Notes: generated by a model from the letters alone, not told the origin. DNA of 64,000 nucleotides from Gammaproteobacteria bacterium (GCA_028819075.1 JAPPMM010000040.1:124001-188000); one strand, 5' to 3'. Positions 19,833-28,600 are shown, counted from the stretch's first letter. Numbers and translations: made by a program.

Positions 19833-19966
19833 CGCTGCCGATGTCCCACGTGCAACAGGCCGGAGACTCGGCAGCAGTTGCAGCGACCGCGCGTCGTAGC
19901 GCTCCATGCGCGGCTGCGTCTGCAATCCCTTTCGACATCCGGTCGGTCTCGACATCTTTGACGTTG

Positions 19967-21283
19967 ATGCCGAACACGCAACGAGTCTCCTTCAAGGAGT
20001 GGGCCTTGCCCCCAACGTGTCTTTCGTTCTCCCCCGGCAAGAGGCGGCGAAGCTTTCAGCTTGCGTGCGTCGTGTCGGTGGCTGTTGTCGCAGGCTGCGC
20101 AGCGCCGGAATCCACCGTCACCGAGCTCGCCCTGGAGGAAGTGGCCGTTGAGGCGGCGCCCGGAGCGCGCTTCCCGTCGCTTGAGCGCCACGGCGATGCG
20201 GTTGTGTTGAGCTGGCTCGAGCCGCACATGGTGGAGGGCGAGGAAGTGTGGGCGCTGAAGGGAGCGCCGTACGAGGACGGCACCCTGGGCAAGCCCTTCG
20301 AGGTGACCCGCTCGGGCGGGGGCGCGACCTTCTTCGTGAACTGGGCGGACTTCCCGGTGGTGTGGCCCGTGGGCGACGGGCGGCTGGCGGCGCACTGGCT
20401 CCAGCGGGGCGGTCCGGCCACCTACGACTACGGGGTGCGGGTCTCCTTCTCGGAGAACGGCGGGCACTCGTGGAGCGAGCCGTGGACGCCGCACGAGGAC
20501 GGCACCCCCTCCGAGCACGGGTTCGTGTCGGTGTTCGGGCTCGGGCATGGGGAGGCGGGGATGGTCTGGCTGGACGGCCGGCGCTTCTTCGAGGCCGACG
20601 GTTCGCGAGCGGCCAGCCCCCGCATGACGCTGCGGTACCGCACGGCCGGCGCGGACGGGACCAGGACCGCCGAGGTCGAACTGGACGACCGTATCTGCGA
20701 TTGTTGCCAGACCGACGCGGCGATGACCTCCGAAGGGCCGGTGGTCGTCTACCGCGACCGTACCGAGGAGGAGGTGCGCGACATCTCCGTGGGCCGTTTC
20801 GTGGACGGGAAGTGGACGGGCGGCGTCCCCGTGCACGACGACGGCTGGGTGATCCCGGGCTGCCCGGTGAACGGCCCTTCCGTGGCGGCCGCGGGCGATG
20901 AGGTCGTGGTGGCGTGGTTCACCGGCGCCGGCAACACGCCCCGGGTGCGGGCGGCCTTCTCCAGCGACGCGGGCGCGAGCTTCGCACCGCCTGTCACCAT
21001 CGACCTGGGCAACCCGGTGGGGCGCGTCGCGACCGTGATGCCCGAGCCGGGAACGGCGCTGGTCGGCTGGCTGGAAGACGAGCGCCTGTTCGTGCGAGGC
21101 ATCACGGTGGACGGGAACTTGGGTCCCGCGCGCGAGGTAGCAGCCTCCTCCAACGCTCGCGCGAGCGGCTTCCCGGCCATGCTGGTGGACTCCGCCGACC
21201 GGGTCGTCTTCGCGCAGACGGTGGTGGACGAGGGCATTCGCGTCCTGCGGTCGCGAGAACCGTGGACGGACTGGCAGGACTGA
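19967..21283 (+). CDS. sialidase-like (BNR-repeat) lipoprotein, exo-alpha-sialidase fold
   Basis: This 438-residue probable lipoprotein has the lipobox VAGC (Cys44 from the chosen start; the n-region is long, so a later start is possible). It has a six-bladed sialidase-type propeller with Asp-box-like repeats such as SFSENGGHSWSEPW and AAFSSDAGASFAPP. A Cys-rich motif DRICDCCQTDAAMTSEG sits mid-protein and is typical of a bacterial sialidase-like subgroup. Catalytic Arg triad residues cannot be confirmed by eye. It is likely surface- or periplasm-anchored, acting on or binding glycans. It diverges from the MBL gene. Confidence 0.75.
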   Translation: MPNTQRVSFKEWALPPTCLSFSPGKRRRSFQLACVVSVAVVAGCAAPESTVTELALEEVAVEAAPGARFPSLERHGDAVVLSWLEPHMVEGEEVWALKGAPYEDGTLGKPFEVTRSGGGATFFVNWADFPVVWPVGDGRLAAHWLQRGGPATYDYGVRVSFSENGGHSWSEPWTPHEDGTPSEHGFVSVFGLGHGEAGMVWLDGRRFFEADGSRAASPRMTLRYRTAGADGTRTAEVELDDRICDCCQTDAAMTSEGPVVVYRDRTEEEVRDISVGRFVDGKWTGGVPVHDDGWVIPGCPVNGPSVAAAGDEVVVAWFTGAGNTPRVRAAFSSDAGASFAPPVTIDLGNPVGRVATVMPEPGTALVGWLEDERLFVRGITVDGNLGPAREVAASSNARASGFPAMLVDSADRVVFAQTVVDEGIRVLRSREPWTDWQD

Positions 21284-21374
21284 GACTGCGCAACTGCGGA
21301 ACGTCGCGCGCTCAGCCCGACTCCTCCCGGCGACACCCGATCCCGGCCTCGCGCAACCCTGTCCGGAGACCATC

Positions 21375-21761
21375 ATGACCGACCAGCCGTTCGGTTCGGC
21401 AGGAAAGTTCTGGCTGCTGTCCCTCGCGTGGCTGCCCGCAGGGATCGTGGCGGTGTCGCTCGCCCGCGGGGTGACCCCTCCGCTCACGCCCGAGACGCTG
21501 TTCATGCTCCCCGTCGCGCTGATGTCGCTTGCGGTCACCGCCCCGTGCGGGCTGCCGCTCGCGCTGGCCTTCCGGGGGATCTGGCGGACAGGATCCACAC
21601 GCGCGGCCTGGAAGACCTTCGCGATCCTCGCGCCCATCACCTCGTTCGCGGCGCTCTTCGCCGGTCTGCTGGGCCCGATCGCGATCGCGATCTACGCCAT
21701 CGTGCTCAGCGTCCCCGCGTGGATCGTATACGCGGTCGTGCGCCGGAACTCACCGTCATAG
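21375..21761 (+). CDS. small integral membrane protein, unknown function
   Basis: The product has 128 residues and about four predicted transmembrane helices (FWLLSLAWLPAGIVAVSLA, LFMLPVALMSLAVTAPCG, TFAILAPITSFAALFAGL, IAIYAIVLSVPAWIVYAVV). No family is recognised. The C-terminal coding end overlaps the convergent small gene by six bases. It starts 91 bases after the sialidase-like gene and is preceded by a weak ggaga site. Codon usage and hydrophobic pattern look genuinely coding. Confidence 0.6.
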   Translation: MTDQPFGSAGKFWLLSLAWLPAGIVAVSLARGVTPPLTPETLFMLPVALMSLAVTAPCGLPLALAFRGIWRTGSTRAAWKTFAILAPITSFAALFAGLLGPIAIAIYAIVLSVPAWIVYAVVRRNSPS

Positions 21762-22007
21762 GCCCGGCGTCCCCGGGGTCGGCGGGGCTTCGTCACGGGG
21801 CGCTTCGATGGTCCCCGTGCAGTAGCTGACGATGACCGGGAGCCCGCGGCACCTGATCGCCTCCGTGCGCTCCCGAGCCTCGCCAGGATCGTAGTATACC
21901 GTTGTCGTCCGGCTGTAGCCGAAGGCCGCAGGGAAACGGAAGAAGCCGCTCAGACCGACAAAGAGGTAGAAGAGTACGGCGAGCGCGATCATTCCCTTCT
22001 TCTTCAT
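21756..22007 (-). CDS. small single-pass membrane protein, unknown function
   Basis: This 83-residue protein has one N-terminal helix (MKKKGMIALAVLFYLFVGLS) preceded by three lysines, fixing an N-in orientation or a signal peptide. A short polar domain with two Cys (IRCRGL, SYCTG) and a Pro-rich tail follow. No family is recognised. It converges with the four-helix protein, overlapping it by six bases, and lies 80 bases downstream of the thrC start-to-stop unit on the same strand order. Confidence 0.5.
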   Translation of the reverse strand: MKKKGMIALAVLFYLFVGLSGFFRFPAAFGYSRTTTVYYDPGEARERTEAIRCRGLPVIVSYCTGTIEAPRDEAPPTPGTPGL

Positions 22008-22087
22008 CGGCGATGTCCTCGTCTCAGGGAAAGAGGGACTCATTCGGACCGGACGCTGCCGGGAACACGCGCGGTGGAGCGGCCCGG

Positions 22088-23389
22088 CTACCGGCCCGCC
22101 CAACTCATTACGACGCGCTGCAACTCCGCCAAGTTGGGGGGAATCCGCGTGAAGCGCGAGGGCTTCTTCTCTCCCGCCGCCAGTTGCTCCGGCACGGGTA
22201 CGGGCCGCCCGATGGCCTCCTCCACGATGTCCTCGAACTTGGCCGGATGAGCCGTGGCCAGCACCACGCCGTGGGCGTCCGAATTGTCGGCGAGGGCCTC
22301 TTCCAACGCCAGCCATCCCACGGCGGTATGCGGATCCAGGATGTACCCATGCTCGTCGAAAACCCGTCTCATCGCCTCCCGCGTATCGGCGTCGCTCCAG
22401 GCCGAGCCCGACAAACACCCCCGCAGGCGCATCAGGTCGCCATCGAACAGCGCGAGGATGCGCGCCAGATTCGACGGCGCCCCGACATCCATCGCGCTGG
22501 ATAGCGTGCGGACCGACGCCCGCGGCTCGTAGCAGCCCGTGCGCAGGTACTCGGGCACAACGTCGTTGGCGTTGGTGCCCGTGACGAATCCCGCGACGGG
22601 TAGGCCGAGTTCCCGGGCCATGAGCCCGGCCGCCAGGTTGCCGAAGTTGCCCGACGGCACCGAGAAGACCAGCGGCTCGGGCCGGCTCAGCTGCGCCCAC
22701 GCGTGGAAGTAGTAGAAGATCTGCGGCAGCAGGCGTCCGATATTGATCGAATTCGCGGACGTCAGCGCGAGGGCCTCCCGCGCATCCGGATCGCGGAACA
22801 TCGCCTTGACGAGCCGCTGACAGTCGTCGAACGCGCCCGCCACCGCCACCGCGAGCACCTGGTCGCCCAGCGTCGTGAACTGCCGCTGCTGCCGCTCGCT
22901 CACCTGTCCTTCCGGGAACAGCACCACCACGCGCGTCCGCGGCAGACCCAGGAAGGCGTGCGCGACCGCCCCGCCCGTGTCGCCCGAAGTCGCCACCATG
23001 ACCGTCAGGGGAGGGCCGGAGCGCTGCAATCTCGACATCAGACAGCCCATGAAGCGCGCGCCCACATCCTTGAATGCGAGCGTGGGGCCCTGGAACAGCT
23101 CCAGCACATGCGTGCGCGGGCCCAGCGGAACCAGCGGCAACGGAAAGCCGAGCGCGTCGCGCACCGCGGACTCCAGCACTTCATCCTCCAGTTCATCGCC
23201 GAGAAGATGACGCGCCACGGCGAGCCCGCAGCGGATCGCGCCTGCGCCCTTCAGCGCATCGATCTCGCTCGCGGCAAGGGGCGAGAGCCTTTCCGGCATG
23301 AAGAGCCCGCCGTCGGGAGCGAGTCCCCGGAACAGCGCTTCGCCGAAGGAGACCGGCGCGGCCTGGCCCGACGTGCTGACGAGCTTCAA
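22088..23389 (-). CDS. thrC: threonine synthase
   Basis: The enzyme converts O-phosphohomoserine to threonine with PLP in the cytoplasm. The 433-residue product has the PLP lysine in TLAFKDVGARF, followed by MVATSGDTGGAVAHAFLG, FPEGQVSERQQRQF and PSGNFGNLAAGLMA (phosphate-binding). A C-terminal segment contains DPHTAVGWLALEEA. It is the short (class I bacterial/yeast-like) type. The TTG start at 23389 overlaps the homoserine kinase stop (TTGA) and is preferred because no ATG lies nearer the first conserved block. It is second gene of a leftward thrB-thrC operon. Confidence 0.93.
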   Translation of the reverse strand: MKLVSTSGQAAPVSFGEALFRGLAPDGGLFMPERLSPLAASEIDALKGAGAIRCGLAVARHLLGDELEDEVLESAVRDALGFPLPLVPLGPRTHVLELFQGPTLAFKDVGARFMGCLMSRLQRSGPPLTVMVATSGDTGGAVAHAFLGLPRTRVVVLFPEGQVSERQQRQFTTLGDQVLAVAVAGAFDDCQRLVKAMFRDPDAREALALTSANSINIGRLLPQIFYYFHAWAQLSRPEPLVFSVPSGNFGNLAAGLMARELGLPVAGFVTGTNANDVVPEYLRTGCYEPRASVRTLSSAMDVGAPSNLARILALFDGDLMRLRGCLSGSAWSDADTREAMRRVFDEHGYILDPHTAVGWLALEEALADNSDAHGVVLATAHPAKFEDIVEEAIGRPVPVPEQLAAGEKKPSRFTRIPPNLAELQRVVMSWAGR

Positions 23390-24399
23390 TCTTCCTCCGG
23401 TGAGACGTCCTCGACGCGCACCCCATGCCGGTTGACGGGGGAGGCCCAGGCCTGGCAATCAAGCGCCGCGGTCTCGCCGAAGGCCCGGCGGATGGCCTCG
23501 GCGACGTGTTCGGCGGCGTCGCCGCCCCGGCACAGCGCGAAGACCGAGGGCCCGGACCCGGACAGGGAGAAACCGAGGGCGCCGCGAGCCAGCGCCGCTT
23601 CCCTGGCCTGGGCGAAACCCGGGATGCGGCCGGCGCGCAACGGCTCCGCCACGACATCCCTGATCGAACGCGCGAGAAGGTCCCAGTCGGAGGCGTAGAG
23701 CCCGGCGGTGAAGGCCGCGGTGTTGGCCCACTGCGTGACCGCGGCCTTGAGCGGCACGTGTTCGCCGAGCACGCGGCGGGCGTCCTCCGTGCGGGTCTCC
23801 AGGTGCGGGCGCACCACCACCGCCCAGAGTTCCGGTGGGACGGGAAGCTCCACGACCTGCAGCGACCTCCCGGGCAGGACGAGCACGATCCCTCCATAGA
23901 GGGCGGGCGCGACGTTGTCGGCGGCTGGCGATCCGGAACCCGCGAGCTCGCCGGCCAGCGCACACTGGAGCAGCTGCCCGCGGGAAAGGCCAGCCCCGAT
24001 CGCGCGATCCGCCGCCACCGCGCCCGCCACCGCGCTGGAGGCGCTGCCGCCCATGCCTCCGGCGAGCGGAATGCCTTTGTGAAGCTCGATGGCGACTCCG
24101 GCTGCGGCGTTCCCGGAGTCCGAGGCCTCGGCCGTTGCGCCGGCTCGTGCCAACCCCAGCACCGCGCGGGCGGCCGCCCCGGCACTGTTGCGGGCAGGGT
24201 CCACCGGAATGCGTCGCTCGTCGCCCGTGATGCGCTCGATGATGACCCCGGGCTCCCGCGTTGCGCGCGCCACCACCGCGTCGGACGGCCGCGCGACGGC
24301 CATGCCGAAGACATCGAACCCGCACGCGATGTTGCCGATGGTGGCGGGGGCGGAGACGCGCACGGCAGCCGCGCCGCCGGGAGGGTGCGTGCCGGTCAT
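23386..24399 (-). CDS. thrB: homoserine kinase
   Basis: This GHMP-family kinase phosphorylates homoserine with ATP, supplying the substrate of the threonine synthase encoded directly downstream. The 337-residue product has the N-terminal VSAPATIGNIACGFDVFG, the ATP loop PLAGGMGGSASSAVAG and the C-terminal SLSGSGPSVFALC motif, all expected for the family. The ATG at 24399 is eight bases beyond the stop of the flavoprotein gene upstream, so all three leftward genes may be cotranscribed. Length is within the usual 300-340 residues. Confidence 0.94.
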   Translation of the reverse strand: MTGTHPPGGAAAVRVSAPATIGNIACGFDVFGMAVARPSDAVVARATREPGVIIERITGDERRIPVDPARNSAGAAARAVLGLARAGATAEASDSGNAAAGVAIELHKGIPLAGGMGGSASSAVAGAVAADRAIGAGLSRGQLLQCALAGELAGSGSPAADNVAPALYGGIVLVLPGRSLQVVELPVPPELWAVVVRPHLETRTEDARRVLGEHVPLKAAVTQWANTAAFTAGLYASDWDLLARSIRDVVAEPLRAGRIPGFAQAREAALARGALGFSLSGSGPSVFALCRGGDAAEHVAEAIRRAFGETAALDCQAWASPVNRHGVRVEDVSPEED

Positions 24400-24407
24400 G
24401 GTGGCGT

Positions 24408-25949
24408 TTACTTGAACACGCGGAAGAAGGCCCGGAACACCTTCTGGGCGGTGGGCGTCAGCTTCTGCTTGCGCCAGGCGTTCGCCGCGCGCGCAAAGAC
24501 GTCGCTGCGCGTGGGATAGGGGTGGATGGTGCTCCCGAGCTTGCCCAGGCCGAGGCCGGCCGTCATCGCCAGCGTGACCTCGCCGATCATGTCCCCCGCC
24601 TGCGCGCACACGAGCGTCGCGCCGAGGATGCGGTCGCTGCCCTTCTTCAGATGGACGCGGAAGAAGCCATCTTCCTCACCCTCGAGGATGGCGCGGTCGA
24701 TGTCGTCGAAGTGGATGGTGATGGTCTCGACGTCGTGGCGCGCGGCGATGGCCTCGTCTCGATGGAGGCCTACATGGGCGACCTCCGGGTCCGTGTAGGT
24801 CGCCCACGGGATCACCAGGCGGCTCGCCCGGCCGCGGCCGAAGAAGAGCGCATTCTGCACGGCGATGCGTGCCTGGTGGTCGGCCGCATGGGTGAACTGG
24901 TGCTTCGACGCCACGTCGCCCACCGCGTAGATGCCCTTCGCCGTCGTGCGCAGCTGATCGTCGACCTGGATGCCGGTGCGGTCGCATGCCACGCCGGCGG
25001 CCTGGAGGCCCATCCCGTCGACGTTGGGTGCACGGCCGGCGGCCACCAGCACCGCCTCGGCTGCGAGTTCCTCCTGATGTCCGCCGTGCTCCACCGCCAG
25101 CACGGTGGCGCCGTCCTCGCGGCGCGCTCCGAGCACGGCCGCCGAATTCAGAACGCGCACGCCGTCGGCCTCGATGGCGCGGGTGACGATGGCGGCAGCG
25201 TCCCGGTCGTCGCGCGGCAACGGATGCGGGTCTGCGTGCACCACGGTGACCTCGCTGCCGAAGCGCGCGAAGGTCTGCGAGAGCTCCACGCCGATGGGAC
25301 CGGCACCGATCACGATCACGCGCGGCGGCAGCTCGGTGAGCGAGAAGATGGTCTCGTTGGTGTAGACGTTCGGGCCCTCGAGTCCCGGCACCGGGAGGAG
25401 CGCCGCGCGGGCGCCCGTTGCGATGACGGCGCGGCGGAAGTGCAGTTCGTCCCCGTTGACGCGCAGCCGGTCCGGGCCCACGAACTCGCCGTGGCCGAGG
25501 AAGACGTCCACCCCCAGCCCGGCGAACCGCGATGCCCCGTCGACCGGGCTGATGCGGGCGCGCAGCCGCCGCATGCGCTCCATCGCGGCGGTGAACTCGC
25601 CCGCCGGGCCGTGATCCGTCCCCCGGCCGGCCGCCGATCCGGGGCGGCCGTTGGCGGAGGCCGCGCTCGCCGCATGCACCCGCCGGGCCGAGCTGATCAC
25701 CGCCTTTGAGGGAACGCACCCGAAGTTGAGGCAGTCGCCGCCCATGAGGTGCCGCTCCACCATGGCGACCTTTGCGCCCAGCCCCGCGCCGATGGCGGCG
25801 CTCACCAGCCCCCCCGTCCCCGCCCCTACCACGACCAGGTGGTAGCGGTCGCGGGGTTCGGGGTTGCGCCAGTCGGACGGGTGCACATGGCTCACCAGTT
25901 CGCGGTTGTGCACGTCGTCGGGAAGAATCACGACTCTGTCTGCCGACAC
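24408..25949 (-). CDS. mercuric-reductase-like FAD/NAD-dependent disulfide oxidoreductase
   Basis: This is a 513-residue class I pyridine nucleotide-disulfide oxidoreductase. The FAD motif is VVVGAGTGGLVSAAIGAGLG, and the redox-active pair is in GGDCLNFGCVPSKAVI. The NAD domain has VIVIGAGPIGVELSQTFARFG, and the dimerisation domain ends in HPYPTRSDVFARAANAW. It lacks the N-terminal HMA domain and C-terminal vicinal cysteines of true MerA, so mercury reduction is unlikely. Such proteins are commonly encoded beside, or fused to, TVP38-type membrane proteins, as here (35 bases away). Reaction partner unknown. Confidence 0.9.
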   Translation of the reverse strand: MSADRVVILPDDVHNRELVSHVHPSDWRNPEPRDRYHLVVVGAGTGGLVSAAIGAGLGAKVAMVERHLMGGDCLNFGCVPSKAVISSARRVHAASAASANGRPGSAAGRGTDHGPAGEFTAAMERMRRLRARISPVDGASRFAGLGVDVFLGHGEFVGPDRLRVNGDELHFRRAVIATGARAALLPVPGLEGPNVYTNETIFSLTELPPRVIVIGAGPIGVELSQTFARFGSEVTVVHADPHPLPRDDRDAAAIVTRAIEADGVRVLNSAAVLGARREDGATVLAVEHGGHQEELAAEAVLVAAGRAPNVDGMGLQAAGVACDRTGIQVDDQLRTTAKGIYAVGDVASKHQFTHAADHQARIAVQNALFFGRGRASRLVIPWATYTDPEVAHVGLHRDEAIAARHDVETITIHFDDIDRAILEGEEDGFFRVHLKKGSDRILGATLVCAQAGDMIGEVTLAMTAGLGLGKLGSTIHPYPTRSDVFARAANAWRKQKLTPTAQKVFRAFFRVFK

Positions 25950-25984
25950 GATCTATCGCTCCGTTCCTGTTGGTCTCATAGTGG

Positions 25985-26707
25985 TCAGTCCCCCGTGATC
26001 TCTTTCAGCGCGCGTCGCGCGATGCGCGTGACCAGGGTGGTGACCACGATGGTCGCCGCCAGCCCGACCCCGAGCACCGTGTAGTAGCCGGCACCCCGCG
26101 CCACCTGCACCCCGCTCGCCAGCGCCGCCACGTCGCCGATCACCTGGCCGTAGTACACGTACAGCAGCGTCCCCGGTATCATCCCCAGCGACGCGATCAG
26201 GTAGTCCACGAAGCGCACCCTGGTCAGGCCCAGGGCATAGTTGAGCAGGTTGAAGGGAAAGACCGGCGACAGCCGCAGGAGGACGACGATCTTGCGCCCC
26301 TGTTCGCCGATGGCGCGGTCGATGGCGGCGAAACGCGGATAGTCGGCCACCTTGTTCTCGATGGCGGACCGGGCCAGGTAGCGCGCCACCAGAAAGGCGA
26401 GCGCGGCACCCGTCGTGGCCCCGACGAACACGATCACCGTTCCGCGCCCGATGCCGAAGATCGCTCCCGCGGCCAAGGTCAGAATCGATCCCGGCGCAAA
26501 GGCCACCGTCGCAGCGGCGTAGGCGCACACGAAGACCACCGGACCCCACACCCCCATCTCCTCGATGCGCTCCGCGAGCGCGGGGATGACCCCGGCCAGC
26601 TGCCTTCCCGCAAACACCAGCAGCACAACCACCGCCACCGCCACGAGCGCCAGCAGCCACGGTCGCCGCCGCCGCGACTCCCGGGCCTCCGAATTCGCCT
26701 CGGTCAC
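25985..26707 (-). CDS. TVP38/TMEM64 family membrane protein (VTT domain)
   Basis: This 240-residue DedA/VTT-superfamily integral membrane protein has about five helices. The conserved elements are AFAPGSILTLAAGAIFG, GATTGAALAFLVARYLAR and the characteristic RLSPVFPFNLLNYALGLT with its Pro pair, followed by IPGTLLYVYYG. Homologues have been proposed as lipid scramblases or transporters. The start is GTG at 26707, just behind a gaggaggc site. It is transcribed with the flavoprotein gene downstream, and this pairing recurs across phyla, suggesting a shared redox or membrane role. Confidence 0.9.
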   Translation of the reverse strand: MTEANSEARESRRRRPWLLALVAVAVVVLLVFAGRQLAGVIPALAERIEEMGVWGPVVFVCAYAAATVAFAPGSILTLAAGAIFGIGRGTVIVFVGATTGAALAFLVARYLARSAIENKVADYPRFAAIDRAIGEQGRKIVVLLRLSPVFPFNLLNYALGLTRVRFVDYLIASLGMIPGTLLYVYYGQVIGDVAALASGVQVARGAGYYTVLGVGLAATIVVTTLVTRIARRALKEITGD

Positions 26708-26747
26708 CTTGCCTCCTCCTTCATCGGGGCAGCCGTGTCCGCGCCAC

Positions 26748-26776
26748 TTGCCGGATGCGGCCGGCTACGGTATTGA
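26748..26776 (+). promoter_or_regulatory. putative promoter of first cupin gene
   Basis: TTGCCG and TATTGA are separated by exactly 17 bases. The second cupin gene has the same hexamers at the same spacing, with flanking bases also conserved (TACGGTATTGAG). Duplication of promoter together with gene supports the assignment; the -10 is weak. Confidence 0.55.
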
Positions 26777-26830
26777 GGTGGTTCGTCCGGACGATCGCCG
26801 GCACTCCCCCAGCCATCACAAGGAGAACCA

Positions 26831-27202
26831 ATGAGCCCCGAACGGCGCGCCCGTCATTTCCGCTGGGACGATATGCCAATGGAAGAGGTGAAGGAAGGTC
26901 TGGGAAGGCGCGTGGTGACCGGCGAGCGCATGATGCTCGCGCACTGGTACATGGTCAGGGGCACCGTCGTCCCGCTGCACGAGCACGACAACGAGCAGAT
27001 CGCCCATGTGCTGGATGGCGCGCTCAGGCTCCGGCTCGGCGATGACGAGGGCGAGGAGGTGATCGTTCGCGCCGGCGAAGTTCTCTACATCCCGTCCGGA
27101 CTGCCGCACAGTGCGCTCGCGCTCGAGGACACGCTTGTGACGGACGTCTTCTGCCCGCCGCGCCAGGACTGGCTGGACGGCACTGACAGCTACCTGCGGT
27201 GA
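26831..27202 (+). CDS. cupin domain protein, first tandem copy
   Basis: This is a 123-residue single-domain cupin. Metal-ligand motifs are VPLHEHDNEQIAHVLDG (two His, Glu) and the second-motif region IPSGLPHSALAL with its His, so it can bind one divalent metal. A distinctive C-terminal CPPRQDWLDGTDSYLR motif is shared with the neighbouring copy, to which it is about 74% identical. Function unknown; small cupins of this type are often metal-dependent dioxygenases, isomerases or ligand sensors. The start has an aggag site seven bases upstream. Confidence 0.85.
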   Translation: MSPERRARHFRWDDMPMEEVKEGLGRRVVTGERMMLAHWYMVRGTVVPLHEHDNEQIAHVLDGALRLRLGDDEGEEVIVRAGEVLYIPSGLPHSALALEDTLVTDVFCPPRQDWLDGTDSYLR

Positions 27203-27265
27203 GGGCCCCGAGCTCTCCGCGCCAACGGACCGGGCACCGCCCTCGGCACCATCGACCTCCGCTAC

Positions 27266-27294
27266 TTGCCGAAGTCCCGCGGTTACGGTATTGA
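27266..27294 (+). promoter_or_regulatory. putative promoter of second cupin gene
   Basis: TTGCCG-N17-TATTGA occurs again with the context CTACTTGCCG and GGTTACGGTATTGAG. It matches the region in front of the first cupin gene base for base over most of its length. The leader that follows it is longer and divergent. Confidence 0.55.
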
Positions 27295-27372
27295 GAGGGT
27301 TCGCCCGGCCCATCTGCCGGTCGTGATCCGGTCCACTACAGCGTTCATGCAACCCACTGCCGAGGAAACCCA

Positions 27373-27744
27373 ATGAGCTCCGAACAGAGCGTACGCCACT
27401 TCCGCTGGGACGACATGCCGATCGAACAGGTCAAGGAAGGACTCGGACGGCGCCTGGTGACGGGCGAGCGCATGATGCTCGCGCACATCTATCTCGACAA
27501 GGGCTCCGTGGTGCCGCTGCACTCGCACGACAACGAGCAGCTCACCTATGTGCTCGAGGGCGCATTGCATTTCTGGATCGGGGAGGATGAGAGCGAGGAA
27601 GTGGTCGTGCGCGCCGGAGAGGTGCTGCACATTCCCTCGTGGGTGCCGCACAAGGCGGTCGCGCTCGAAGACACCCTGGACGTGGATGTCTTCTGCCCGC
27701 CCCGGCAGGACTGGCTGGACGGGACCGACGCGTACCTGAGATGA
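27373..27744 (+). CDS. cupin domain protein, second tandem copy
   Basis: This 123-residue paralogue of the preceding gene has equal length and no gaps; 32 positions differ. Metal ligands are kept (VPLHSHDNEQLTYVLEG with Ser for Glu between the two His, and VPHKAVAL), as is the C-terminal CPPRQDWLDGTDAYLR. The Glu-to-Ser change in the first motif could alter the metal site geometry or substrate. The start is preceded by gaggaaac. The copies have separate promoters and are 170 bases apart, so they may be expressed independently. Confidence 0.85.
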   Translation: MSSEQSVRHFRWDDMPIEQVKEGLGRRLVTGERMMLAHIYLDKGSVVPLHSHDNEQLTYVLEGALHFWIGEDESEEVVVRAGEVLHIPSWVPHKAVALEDTLDVDVFCPPRQDWLDGTDAYLR

Positions 27745-27767
27745 ATCACCCCGTCGCGTGAGGTGAC

Positions 27768-28559
27768 ATGGACCTCGGGCTGACCGGCAAGGTCGCGCTG
27801 GTGGCGGCCTCAAGCCGCGGGCTGGGACGCGCGGTGGCGGAGGAGTTCGCGCGCGAGGGGGCGCGGCTGGTAATGTGCGCCCGGGGTGAAGACGACCTGA
27901 ACCGTACACGCAACCGCATCGCACGCGACACCGGCTCCCGGCCCGTGGCCGTGGCCGCCGACCTCACCGACCCGGAGGGCGTGCGGCGCGTCACCGACAC
28001 CGCCGTCGAGGCCTTCGGACAGGTCGACATCCTGGTCACCAACACTGGCGGCCCTCCCTCCGGCCCCTTCGAGGCGCATAGTCCGGAAGCGTGGCGCACC
28101 GCCGTCGCCCAGAACCTGGAGAGCGTGCTCAACCTGACCCGCGTCGTCCTTCCGGGCATGCGCGAGCGAGCCTGGGGCCGGATCGTCAACGTCACCTCGA
28201 TTGCGGTGAAGCAGCCGGTCGACGGGCTCATTCTCTCCAACAGCGTGCGCGCCGCGGTGACCGGCTTCGCCCGCACCCTGGCCAACGAGGTGGCGCGCGA
28301 CGGCGTCACCGTGAACAACGTGATGCCCGGCTACACCCGCACCGCCCGCCTGGACTGGCTGGCCGGCCAGATCGCCGCGCGCGAGGGCATCGACCGGGAG
28401 GCTGCGTTCGACCGCTGGGCCAGCGAGATCCCCGCGGGACGCGTGGGCGCCCCTGCGGAATTTGCAGCGTTGGTTACCTTTCTCGCTTCCGAGCGCGCGA
28501 GTTACATCACCGGCACCTCCATCCCGGTTGACGGGGGATGGATCCGCGCCCTGGTATGA
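27768..28559 (+). CDS. atypical SDR family oxidoreductase
   Basis: This 263-residue short-chain dehydrogenase/reductase has a clear cofactor site (ALVAASSRGLGRAVAEEFA; NNVMPGYTRTARLDW) and C-terminal TGTSIPVDGGW. The usual YxxxK catalytic pair is absent. The aligned segment reads LILSNSVRAAVTGF, with Ser in place of Tyr and Arg in place of Lys, as in a known SDR subgroup often annotated as 3-oxoacyl-ACP reductase homologues. It may bind NAD(P) without the standard chemistry. It lies 23 bases after the second cupin gene and 41 before ilvE. Confidence 0.85.
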   Translation: MDLGLTGKVALVAASSRGLGRAVAEEFAREGARLVMCARGEDDLNRTRNRIARDTGSRPVAVAADLTDPEGVRRVTDTAVEAFGQVDILVTNTGGPPSGPFEAHSPEAWRTAVAQNLESVLNLTRVVLPGMRERAWGRIVNVTSIAVKQPVDGLILSNSVRAAVTGFARTLANEVARDGVTVNNVMPGYTRTARLDWLAGQIAAREGIDREAAFDRWASEIPAGRVGAPAEFAALVTFLASERASYITGTSIPVDGGWIRALV

Positions 28560-28600
28560 CGACACCGAGGCCAACCTGATCCCCAAGACCGAGAAACCCG

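Noticed and set aside
19745..21640. 631-codon minus-strand frame across the sialidase-like gene
   Set aside because: It covers the lipoprotein gene and the divergent promoter region and has no recognisable domains.
24408..25949. True mercuric reductase (merA)
   Set aside because: It lacks the HMA domain and the C-terminal cysteine pair; no other mer gene is near.
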